DNA of 64,000 nt, from assembly GCF_900186615.1 (NCBI RefSeq), contig NZ_LT896588.1:2588558-2652557 (forward strand). Reading direction: 5' to 3'. Source of the stretch: Parabacteroides bouchesdurhonensis. GTDB lineage: Bacteria; Bacteroidota; Bacteroidia; Bacteroidales; Tannerellaceae. Each line of letters begins with the position of its first letter. The stretch's first letter is position 1. The position numbers were made by a program, and so were the translations under genes. Of this stretch, positions 35,474-42,842 are shown piece by piece. The notes beneath the pieces are model-generated. The model worked only from the letters and a program-made list of their open reading frames with translations, searched no databases and was not told the origin of the DNA.

Positions 35474-35791
35474 TTAAAGGAAGAATGAGCGCAGGATGGT
35501 GGCGGCAACAATCAGGAAGATGCACGCGCCGAACCACGAGGCGGCTGTCTTGCTGGTGTCGGGGTCGCCCGATGAAAACTTGCCGTACACTTTTACGCCC
35601 CCGATAAGCCCGACGACTGCACCGATGGCGTATATCAGTTTAGTTCCGGGGTCGAAATAAGAACTCACCATAGAGGTGGCTTCGTTGATGCCCGCGATGC
35701 CGTTTCCCTGCGCGAAAGCGGAGGCGGTTGCGGCGATGACAAGTGCCGCGGAGAGGATTGCTTTTCTGTTTTTCAAGATGTTCTTGTTCAT
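35474..35791 (-). CDS. traE: Conjugative transposon protein TraE (DUF4134, VirB2-like)
   Basis: A 105-residue small protein with a signal-like N-terminus (about 1-28, ending SAFAQG) and two membrane helices (about 52-72, 85-103). This matches DUF4134/TraE, which has pilin-like VirB2 topology. A leader motif copy lies 70 bases upstream in the 200-base gap after traD. Confidence 0.9.
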   Translation of the reverse strand: MNKNILKNRKAILSAALVIAATASAFAQGNGIAGINEATSMVSSYFDPGTKLIYAIGAVVGLIGGVKVYGKFSSGDPDTSKTAASWFGACIFLIVAATILRSFFL

Positions 35792-35860
35792 AAACTGTTC
35801 TTGTTTTTTGCCGTCAAAAGGGTGGATGGTCCTTTGTCGGGCGGTTGATACTTTGTTTCT

Positions 35861-35878
35861 TTACTTTGGTTTTAGTGG
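35861..35878 (-). promoter_or_regulatory. Leader motif upstream of traE (putative RteR target)
   Basis: On the minus strand CCACTAAAACCAAAGTAA matches CCACTAAATCCAAAGTA with one substitution. Unlike the traI and traN copies it is about 70 bases before the start codon. The 35,792-35,992 gap otherwise holds no gene. Confidence 0.45.
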
Positions 35879-35992
35879 ATGCCCGTTTGTTTCCACGGAC
35901 GTGGGCGTGTCCGTTGCGGATGGGGATGCGCCTTGCGTTTCCTCGCCGCGTGGGTTGATGTCATTCTTTCATGTTCATTTCTTTTATTGTTG

Positions 35993-36721
35993 TCATACAT
36001 AGTTGCGAATGTCGAACTCCTCGATGTTGTCCGGCACGACGAACTCCTTTTCAGATTTCTTCAGCCGAATCTCGATAAGCCCCTTGATGCGGATGCCTAT
36101 CTCCGAAGAGCCTTCCATCATTTTCTCGTACAACTCCGTGCCCTCCATGTCGGTGAACACCTTAGCCGCCTTTTCACGTTCCGCCTGTGTCGCGTCCGGG
36201 TTTTTGGCGGTCTTGCAGGCGTCGTCAATCTCGTCAAAGCTGCTGCCCGAAGCCCGTGGCGTGTCCGAGGCGTCCTCTTCCGGTTCGTCGTCCCCGTATC
36301 CCAGTTCCTCCGGCGGTATGCTCGTGAAGGTCTCATCGAGTTTTTCCTCCGGGACTTGTGCCGGGCGGGATGCGTTTCCCGTTTTTCCGTCGTCAAAAGT
36401 AGCCTCTTCCTCCGACAGCTCAATGCCTTTTTCAATAGTGGCGGCTTCTTGCGTCGGTATGGCAGCGGTTGTCCGGGTGGATGCCATCCTGAAACGGCTC
36501 TTGCCGATGATGTCCGCCTTTTCCGCAGGGACTTCCTCGTGTGCCGCTATGCGTTTAGCCTCATTCCCGTCCAGTGACCGCCATAATCCGACAATGCCCT
36601 TGAAGAAGCGGACAATCCGCGTGTCCATGATGCGCTCGTAAAGGAGCAGGAACAGGAACCAGAGGTTGCAGCCGACCGATACCGCCAGCAGAATGTCTGT
36701 CATGCTGATTGTGTAATTCAT
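35993..36721 (-). CDS. traD: Conjugative transposon protein TraD (DUF4122)
   Basis: A 242-residue protein starting at the ATG at 36,721. An in-frame extension to 36,766 overlaps traC and is not chosen. One membrane helix lies near the N-terminus (about 7-28, LLAVSVGCNLWFLFLLLY), followed by a long acidic disordered middle (EEATFDDGKTG ... DDEPEEDASD). Position and size fit TraD/DUF4122. Biochemical function unknown. Confidence 0.82.
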   Translation of the reverse strand: MNYTISMTDILLAVSVGCNLWFLFLLLYERIMDTRIVRFFKGIVGLWRSLDGNEAKRIAAHEEVPAEKADIIGKSRFRMASTRTTAAIPTQEAATIEKGIELSEEEATFDDGKTGNASRPAQVPEEKLDETFTSIPPEELGYGDDEPEEDASDTPRASGSSFDEIDDACKTAKNPDATQAEREKAAKVFTDMEGTELYEKMMEGSSEIGIRIKGLIEIRLKKSEKEFVVPDNIEEFDIRNYV

Positions 36722-36737
36722 ATCCTTCCGTTTTTGG

Positions 36738-37097
36738 TTAGAATACTGAATTGTAATTTCGGGCATAAAGGCTCTTTATCGCATCTTCGCACTGGTTGAA
36801 GTGGTGCGTCAGCACATGGTCGATGTAAGCGGACAGCGTAAGCCGGTCATGCCCGATTACACGGGTGATACGCATGATACGCTCGTGGTACTCCGGGCGC
36901 ACATACGCCATCTTCCCCTCACGTGCCTTTACTTCCGGGTCGCGGATGAACAGGCGTTCATAGTCCTTCTCACTGCATTTGCCGCTTACCGGGACAGGCG
37001 ACAGTATTTCCACACTCGCCTGCACTTGGGTAAACATACCTCCGCAGTCTTGCTGTGGTCTTTTTTCATTCGGTGTCATTTCTTTTTCCATTTTCAA
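36738..37097 (-). CDS. traC: Conjugative transposon protein TraC (DUF3408)
   Basis: A 119-residue protein of the DUF3408 type. The C-terminal two thirds carry the pattern YVRPEYHERIMRITRVIG ... LTLSAYIDHVLTHHF, a ribbon-helix-helix-like fold. Its paralogue TraB lies directly upstream with a four-base overlap. DNA binding near oriT or tra regulation is possible by analogy, not shown. Confidence 0.85.
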   Translation of the reverse strand: MKMEKEMTPNEKRPQQDCGGMFTQVQASVEILSPVPVSGKCSEKDYERLFIRDPEVKAREGKMAYVRPEYHERIMRITRVIGHDRLTLSAYIDHVLTHHFNQCEDAIKSLYARNYNSVF

Positions 37098-37540
37098 ATC
37101 AGATCTTCACGTTGTTTCTTGTACAGTTCGTTGATTCTCTCCTTGTGCTGTTCCAGATGCTGGCGCAGCACGGTATCCACATATCCGCCTACTGAGATTT
37201 CCCCTCCGGCGATGTCGTTCACGATTCTGAGGATCTTGCCGTGGACGTCACGGCTGATATAGACACATTGGCGGGTCTTTATCTCGTTGCGGCGCAGGAA
37301 TAGCTCGTTGTAGTCCTCGTCCTGCCTTTTCCGGCGTCCACTTTCCCTCTGCGCTTTTTCCCGTGTTACGGGTTGCACAGGAGATGGTTCCGGTGCGGCG
37401 GTGTCCTCTTCGGTCGGTGCAGCTGCGGGTACTTCCTGTGCGGGGCGCAGTGTCCCGTCCTGTGTGCGCCGCCCGATGGAGGCTAACAGCAGTTCCTCGT
37501 CGATGCCTTCCGTGTTCACTTTCCTGCTGCCCATGCTCAC
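37094..37540 (-). CDS. traB: Conjugative transposon protein TraB (DUF3408)
   Basis: A 148-residue protein with a proline/glutamate-rich N-terminal half and the DUF3408 C-terminal pattern (TRQCVYISRDVHGKILRIVN ... SVGGYVDTVLRQHL), paralogous to TraC. It overlaps both traA and traC by four bases. With ParA-like TraA it may form a partition- or relaxosome-like complex, which is inference. Confidence 0.85.
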   Translation of the reverse strand: MSMGSRKVNTEGIDEELLLASIGRRTQDGTLRPAQEVPAAAPTEEDTAAPEPSPVQPVTREKAQRESGRRKRQDEDYNELFLRRNEIKTRQCVYISRDVHGKILRIVNDIAGGEISVGGYVDTVLRQHLEQHKERINELYKKQREDLI

Positions 37541-38298
37541 TGCGGTCTGATGATGTCGCTTATCTCTTCGGAAAACTCCCGGATGCCACTCCCTTTCAGC
37601 AGTGCCGTGTCCATCGGGAAGATGGTGGAGCGGAAAACGCTCTTGCGCTCTTCCGAAAGGTCACGGCGGAACTTCTTGCTGTCGGGCAAGCGGGTGGAAA
37701 GTACCGGAAAGCCCATTTCGGCTATCACTTCCTCGTAGATGCCGTACAAGTCGTTCCTCTCCCTGCCGTCCACCATCGTCCAGAACAGATGCAGCCCCTT
37801 TGTTTTCGCCTGTCCGGTAGTCATCAGCCTGTCGCGGAACATCGTGACGAATTTCAGGGTACTCTCCACGACAAAGCGGTCGGCACTCAGCGGAGTGAAA
37901 ATGTAGTCCATCTGCGAGAGCGTCTTTATCACGCCGTTGCTTCGGAGTGTGCCGGGCATGTCGAAGAACACCACGTCGGGTTTCACGTCCTCAGTGGCAA
38001 TCATCCTCTCGGCATCGTCGAGGGCGTTCACCGCATTGCTTTTGACGATGGTGTAGGCGTTCTTTTTGATCCGGCGGAAATGGTCGCAAGCGAGAGCCTT
38101 GAAGTAGGTGCTGCTGTCGATAAGCCCCATTTCGTGTTCGCGCAGCCCGTGGATGCTGTGCTGCGGGTCGTCGCAGTCCACGACGGCGACATTGTAGCCT
38201 TTCACGTTGTGCAGGTAGCTGGCGGCAAGTGCCGTGACAGTGGATTTGCCGATGCCACCTTTCTGTGTTGCGAATGCAACGAAGATTTCCTTACTCAT
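37537..38298 (-). CDS. traA: ParA-type ATPase TraA
   Basis: A 253-residue ParA/MinD-type ATPase starting MSKEIFVAFATQKGGIGKST, with the deviant Walker A KGGIGKST near residue 13, Walker A' VVDCDDPQHS and Walker B DVVFFDMPG. It opens the tra operon. The frame stays open for 108 further codons upstream (to 38,622). The internal ATG at 38,298 is chosen because family members begin at this point. Confidence 0.87.
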   Translation of the reverse strand: MSKEIFVAFATQKGGIGKSTVTALAASYLHNVKGYNVAVVDCDDPQHSIHGLREHEMGLIDSSTYFKALACDHFRRIKKNAYTIVKSNAVNALDDAERMIATEDVKPDVVFFDMPGTLRSNGVIKTLSQMDYIFTPLSADRFVVESTLKFVTMFRDRLMTTGQAKTKGLHLFWTMVDGRERNDLYGIYEEVIAEMGFPVLSTRLPDSKKFRRDLSEERKSVFRSTIFPMDTALLKGSGIREFSEEISDIIRPQ

Positions 38299-38622
38299 AG
38301 TTCCATTTATTTTAATTGTTGATGATTTGTTTTTCTGTTTCCATACGGATTTGGCTGTCGCACCATCCGCTTCCGTGACTACACACGCAGGCGGGTCGTC
38401 GCGTATCCGGTTCTGTGGTGAAGCGGTGCGTCGGACAAATGGTGATTGACGACATTGCGTCATGAAGTCATTGAATCCATACGTCACCGAATTGTCGGAG
38501 AACCGGGTTTCCGACGGTTCGGGTATCCGTTTCGGCAAGTATCCGAAGAAGCGGATTTCCGGGTATTTGAATGTTCCGTTTATCATATCTTCAAATCGTT
38601 CGTTTCTTGAATCATGCTGCAA
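38299..38622 (-). other. Open frame in phase with and upstream of traA
   Basis: The traA frame continues upstream without a stop for 108 codons. It includes a start MINGTFKYPEIRFFGYLPKR at codon 13 of the frame and several Arg/Pro-rich segments. It could be a leader peptide, an N-terminal extension of TraA, or chance. Confidence 0.35.
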
Positions 38623-38639
38623 ATAAACAAGTATATTTT

Positions 38640-38988
38640 GGAACCTGTATCACTTCTCCGGCAAGTGGCGGCACGTTGCGCCGGTTGGCAGTCATTGACC
38701 GGGTCAAGCATCTGTCCGATACCGCTTTAAGGGCGTAACTTTGCACCCGGACAGCAGGGTTCGCCGATGACGCGCGGCCCGGAGTCCTGAAAGGTATTTT
38801 CCCAATCCGTCCCCTGACGGATTTTTATGTTCACCTGAACATAGCAAGATGTCTTTTCAGCCGCTCAAAATATTTTGAGCAGCCACGAAAAGCACTTGCC
38901 CTTGCAGGGGGCGGGCTTTCCCTCCGAAGTCGGGAAGCCTTTCAGAACTGCGGTGCTGTAATCCGAAGCGGCGGCTTATGCCGTCAAT
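38640..38988. other. Probable oriT zone of the conjugative transposon
   Basis: This is the gap between the divergent traA and mobA genes, where CTnDOT-type elements carry oriT. It holds inverted repeats TATGTTCA-CC-TGAACATA (38,826-38,843) and the 18-bp perfect palindrome GCTCAAAATATTTTGAGC (38,863-38,880), plus a hairpin terminator at 38,804-38,826. The nick site cannot be assigned by eye. Confidence 0.6.
38736..38827 (+). ncRNA. Possible short non-coding RNA in the oriT zone
   Basis: A -7 element TAACTTTG (38,736-38,743, weak -33 TCTG 21 bases upstream) is followed about 60 bases later by a perfect 8-bp stem AATCCGTC-CCCT-GACGGATT with a T run (38,804-38,827). Promoter plus intrinsic terminator would give a transcript of about 78 nt. 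The -7 string GTAACTTTGC also fits the IntDOT core consensus. Confidence 0.35.
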
Positions 38989-39005
38989 CCGCTAAATCCA
39001 AAGTA
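38989..39005 (+). promoter_or_regulatory. Leader motif before mobA (putative RteR target)
   Basis: CCGCTAAATCCAAAGTA ends two bases before the mobA start. It pairs over all 17 bases with the RteR-like RNA, one pair being G-U. It is the same sequence as the copy before the DUF1896 gene. Confidence 0.6.
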
Positions 39006-39007
39006 AT

Positions 39008-39436
39008 ATGAAAGAGAAAAGGAAAAGCAAATCAGGGAGAAATCCCAAACTTGATCCGGCGGTGTACCGGTACACCGTCCGTTTCAACGAGGAGGAACAC
39101 AACCGTTTCCTCGCCATGTTCGGAAAATCGGGTGTCTATGCACGGTCTGTTTTCCTCAAAGCGCACTTCTTCGGGCAACCGTTCAAGGTGCTGAAGGTGG
39201 ACAAGACGTTGGTGGACTATTACACCAAACTGTCGGATTTTCATGCACAATTCCGTGCCGTGGGTACGAATTACAACCAAGTCGTGAAGGAACTGAGGCT
39301 GCATTTTTCAGAGAAAAAGGCGATGGCGTTGCTCTACAAATTAGAGCAACACACCGTCGAACTCGTGAAACTGAGCCGCCGGATTGTGGAACTTTCAAGG
39401 GAAATGGAGGCAAAATGGTCGCAAAAATCAGTGTAG
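39008..39436 (+). CDS. mobA: Mobilization protein MobA of the conjugative transposon
   Basis: A 142-residue basic protein with an RHH-like N-terminal part (VRFNEEEHNRFLAMFGKSGVYARSVFLKA) and the FRAVGTNYNQVVKEL segment common to relaxosome accessory proteins. In CTnDOT MobA acts with relaxase MobB at oriT. It overlaps mobB by 22 bases. Translation may be controlled by the leader motif two bases upstream. Confidence 0.88.
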   Translation: MKEKRKSKSGRNPKLDPAVYRYTVRFNEEEHNRFLAMFGKSGVYARSVFLKAHFFGQPFKVLKVDKTLVDYYTKLSDFHAQFRAVGTNYNQVVKELRLHFSEKKAMALLYKLEQHTVELVKLSRRIVELSREMEAKWSQKSV

Positions 39437-40662
39437 GAAGTTCGTTGTACGGCGCGATTGCCTACAACGGGGAGAAGATTAACGAGGCGCAGGGGCGGCT
39501 TCTCACCACCAACCGCATCTACAATGACGGTTCGGGAACGGTGGACATAGGCAAGGCGATGGAGGGTTTTCTCACCTTCCTGCCACCGCAGATGAAGATC
39601 GAGAAGCCGGTGGTGCATATCTCTCTCAACCCGCACCCGGAGGATGTGCTGACCGATATTGAGTTGCAGAATATCGCCCGCGAGTATCTGGAAAAACTCG
39701 GTTTCGGAAACCAGCCTTATCTTGTATTCAAGCACGAGGACATCGACCGCCACCACCTGCACATCGTGACGGTCAACGTGGACGAGAACGGGAAAAGGCT
39801 CAACCGGGATTTTCTCTACCGCCGCAGCGACCGTATCCGCAGGGAACTGGAACAGAAGTACGGATTGCATCCGGCAGAACGTAAAAATCAGAGATTGGAT
39901 AATCCGTTGCGCAAGGTGGCCGCATCGGCAGGTGATGTGAAGAAGCAGGTAGGCAACACCGTGAAGGCTCTGAATGGGCAGTACCGTTTCCAGACGATGG
40001 GCGAATACCGTGCGCTCCTTTCCTTATATAATATGACGGTGGAGGAAGCGAGGGGCAACGTGCGCGGACGGGAGTATCACGGGCTGGTCTATTCCGTCAC
40101 GGACGACAAGGGTAACAAGGTGGGCAACCCGTTCAAATCCTCGCTTTTCGGGAAGTCCGCAGGCTATGAAGCCGTACAGAAGAAGTTTGTCCGTTCCAAA
40201 TCGGAAATCAAGGATAGGAAACTGGCAGACATGACGAAACGCACCGTCCTTTCCGTGCTGCAAGGCACTTATGACAAGGACAAATTTGTATCCCAACTCA
40301 AAGAGAAGGGCATCGACACCGTACTGCGCTACACAGAGGAAGGGCGCATCTATGGGGCTACCTTCATCGACCACCGCACGGGATGCGTGCTGAACGGTTC
40401 GCGCATGGGTAAGGAGCTTTCGGCGAATGCCTTGCAGGAACACTTCACCCTGCCATACGCCGGACAACCGCCGATACCGCTATCCATCCCTGTGGATGCT
40501 GCGGACAAGGCACACGGGCAGACCGCCTACGACAGTGAAGATATATCGGGCGGTATGGGCTTGCTCACTCCCGAAGGTCCGGCGGTAGATGCCGAGGAAG
40601 AGGCTTTCATCCGGGCGATGAAGCGCAAAAAGAAGAAAAAACGCAAGGGCTTGGGTATGTAA
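39415..40662 (+). CDS. mobB: Relaxase MobB of the conjugative transposon
   Basis: A 415-residue relaxase with the three-histidine motif HEDIDRHHLHIVTVNVDENG and the N-terminal SVGSSLYGAIAYNGEKI typical of CTnDOT MobB. The C-terminal half is basic and helical. It cleaves oriT and remains linked to the transferred strand. The start is an ATG inside mobA, 22 bases before the mobA stop. Confidence 0.92.
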   Translation: MVAKISVGSSLYGAIAYNGEKINEAQGRLLTTNRIYNDGSGTVDIGKAMEGFLTFLPPQMKIEKPVVHISLNPHPEDVLTDIELQNIAREYLEKLGFGNQPYLVFKHEDIDRHHLHIVTVNVDENGKRLNRDFLYRRSDRIRRELEQKYGLHPAERKNQRLDNPLRKVAASAGDVKKQVGNTVKALNGQYRFQTMGEYRALLSLYNMTVEEARGNVRGREYHGLVYSVTDDKGNKVGNPFKSSLFGKSAGYEAVQKKFVRSKSEIKDRKLADMTKRTVLSVLQGTYDKDKFVSQLKEKGIDTVLRYTEEGRIYGATFIDHRTGCVLNGSRMGKELSANALQEHFTLPYAGQPPIPLSIPVDAADKAHGQTAYDSEDISGGMGLLTPEGPAVDAEEEAFIRAMKRKKKKKRKGLGM

Positions 40663-40692
40663 TCAGAGTATCAACAATTAAAAAATCAATGT

Positions 40693-42711
40693 ATGTCACA
40701 ACAAGAAGACGATTTGAGGGCATTGGCGAAAATCATGGATTTTCTGCGTGCCGTGAGTATCATTTTAGTGGTCATGAACGTGTACTGGTTCTGCTACGAA
40801 GCCATCCGGCTGTGGGGCGTGAACATCGGCGTGGTGGACAAAATCCTTCTGAACTTCGACCGCACGGCGGGGCTGTTCCATTCCATTCTCTACACGAAGC
40901 TGTTTTCCGTCCTTTTGCTTGCCTTGTCCTGTCTGGGTACGAAGGGTGTCAAGGGTGAGAAAATCACTTGGGGGAGAATCTGGACAGCATTTGCCGTCGG
41001 GTTCGTGCTGTTTTTCCTGAACTGGTGGTTGCTGCCCCTGCCGCTGCCGCTTGAAGCGGTGACGGGACTGTATGTCCTTACCATTGGAACGGGCTATGTC
41101 TGCCTGTTGATGGGTGGTCTGTGGATGAGCCGCCTGTTGAAACACAATTTGATGGAGGATGTTTTCAACAACGAGAACGAGAGTTTCATGCAGGAAACGA
41201 GGCTTATCGAAAGCGAGTATTCGGTCAATCTGCCGACACGTTTCTATTACAGGAAACGCTGGAACAACGGTTGGATCAATGTAGTTAATCCCTTCCGTGC
41301 GTCCATCGTGTTGGGTACGCCGGGCAGCGGCAAGTCCTATGCCGTGGTAAACAATTTTATCAAGCAACAGATTGAAAAGGGCTTTAGTCAATACATCTAC
41401 GATTTCAAGTATCCCGACCTATCTACTATTGCCTACAACCATTTGCTGAACCACCCGGACGGCTACAAGGTAAAGCCGAAGTTCTATGTGATCAACTTCG
41501 ACGACCCGCGACGCTCTCATCGGTGCAATCCCATTCACCCGGATTTTATGGAAGATATTACGGATGCCTATGAGAGTGCCTACACAATAATGCTCAACCT
41601 CAATAAAACGTGGGTGCAAAAGCAGGGCGACTTCTTCGTGGAGTCACCTATCATTCTGTTTGCCAGTATTATCTGGTATCTCAAAATCTATCAGAACGGG
41701 AAGTTTTGCACGTTTCCCCATGCTATCGAGTTTCTGAACCGCCGTTACGAGGATATATTTCCGATACTGACCTCTTATCCGGAGCTGGAGAACTACCTTT
41801 CGCCGTTCATGGATGCGTGGCTTGGAGGGGCTGCGGAGCAGCTCATGGGTCAGATAGCGTCGGCAAAAATCCCGCTTTCGAGGATGATTTCACCGCAGCT
41901 CTACTGGGTGATGTCAGACAGCGAGTTTACGCTGGACATCAACAATCCCGAAGAGCCGAAAATCCTCTGCGTGGGTAACAATCCCGACCGTCAGAATATC
42001 TACGGTGCGGCACTCGGTCTGTATAATTCCCGTATCGTGAAGCTCATCAACAAGAAGGGGATGCTGAAGTCATCGGTCATCATCGACGAGTTGCCCACAA
42101 TATACTTCAAAGGGTTGGACAATCTTATAGCTACCGCCCGAAGCAACAAGGTTGCCGTGTGTCTGGGCTTTCAGGATTTCAGCCAGTTAGTGCGTGACTA
42201 CGGGGACAAAGAGGCGAAAGTGGTGATGAACACTGTCGGCAATATTTTCTCCGGTCAGGTGGTGGGGGAAACAGCCAAGACGCTCTCCGAGCGGTTCGGT
42301 AAGGTGTTGCAGAAACGGCAGTCCATCTCCATCAACCGGCAGGATGTTTCCACCTCCATCAACACGCAGATGGACGCGCTCATTCCACCGAGTAAGATTT
42401 CCGGGCTTACGCAGGGAATGTTTGTCGGTTCTGTATCCGACAACTTCAACGAGCGTATCGAGCAGAAGATTTTTCATTGCGAGATTGTGGTGGATGCCGA
42501 AAAGGTGAAACGGGAAGAAAGTGCCTACAAGAAAATTCCCGTCATTACAAACTTCACGGACGAGGACGGCAACGACCGCATGAAGGAAACGGTGCAGGCG
42601 AACTACCGGCGCATCAAGGAAGAGGTGAAGCAGATTGTGCAGGAGGAACTGGAGCGTATCAAAAACGATCCGGTGCTGTGTAAACTGCTACCAGATAATG
42701 AGACTGTCTAA
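40693..42711 (+). CDS. mobC: Coupling protein MobC (VirD4/TraG-type ATPase)
   Basis: A 672-residue type IV coupling protein with membrane helices near the N-terminus (about 14-34, 66-80, 100-120, 128-148), Walker A VLGTPGSGKSYA and Walker B-like SVIIDELPTIYF. It delivers the relaxosome to the transfer channel. The stop TAA lies inside the left arm of a fold-back repeat (42,705-42,837), so the last codons are shared with that element. Confidence 0.92.
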   Translation: MSQQEDDLRALAKIMDFLRAVSIILVVMNVYWFCYEAIRLWGVNIGVVDKILLNFDRTAGLFHSILYTKLFSVLLLALSCLGTKGVKGEKITWGRIWTAFAVGFVLFFLNWWLLPLPLPLEAVTGLYVLTIGTGYVCLLMGGLWMSRLLKHNLMEDVFNNENESFMQETRLIESEYSVNLPTRFYYRKRWNNGWINVVNPFRASIVLGTPGSGKSYAVVNNFIKQQIEKGFSQYIYDFKYPDLSTIAYNHLLNHPDGYKVKPKFYVINFDDPRRSHRCNPIHPDFMEDITDAYESAYTIMLNLNKTWVQKQGDFFVESPIILFASIIWYLKIYQNGKFCTFPHAIEFLNRRYEDIFPILTSYPELENYLSPFMDAWLGGAAEQLMGQIASAKIPLSRMISPQLYWVMSDSEFTLDINNPEEPKILCVGNNPDRQNIYGAALGLYNSRIVKLINKKGMLKSSVIIDELPTIYFKGLDNLIATARSNKVAVCLGFQDFSQLVRDYGDKEAKVVMNTVGNIFSGQVVGETAKTLSERFGKVLQKRQSISINRQDVSTSINTQMDALIPPSKISGLTQGMFVGSVSDNFNERIEQKIFHCEIVVDAEKVKREESAYKKIPVITNFTDEDGNDRMKETVQANYRRIKEEVKQIVQEELERIKNDPVLCKLLPDNETV

Positions 42712-42837
42712 CAAGTCCCCAAAATTGAAAATTATCCCTATCGAAGTTTGAAGTGACCCCCAAAAGTTGGATACAATTTTTTTGGGGGGCACTTCAGTTC
42801 TGACGGGTAAAATCGTAAAATTCGGACTTGTTAGACA
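42705..42837. mobile_element. MITE-like fold-back element after mobC
   Basis: TGTCTAACAAGTCC (42,705-42,718) and GGACTTGTTAGACA (42,824-42,837) are perfect 14-bp terminal inverted repeats about 133 bp apart. Nested inside, TGAAGTGACCCCCAAAA and TTTTGGGGGGCACTTCA (42,749-42,796) form a 17-bp stem with one mismatch. There is no coding sequence. The inner stem resembles IS3-family ends. It overlaps the mobC stop. Confidence 0.6.
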
Positions 42838-42842
42838 AATAC

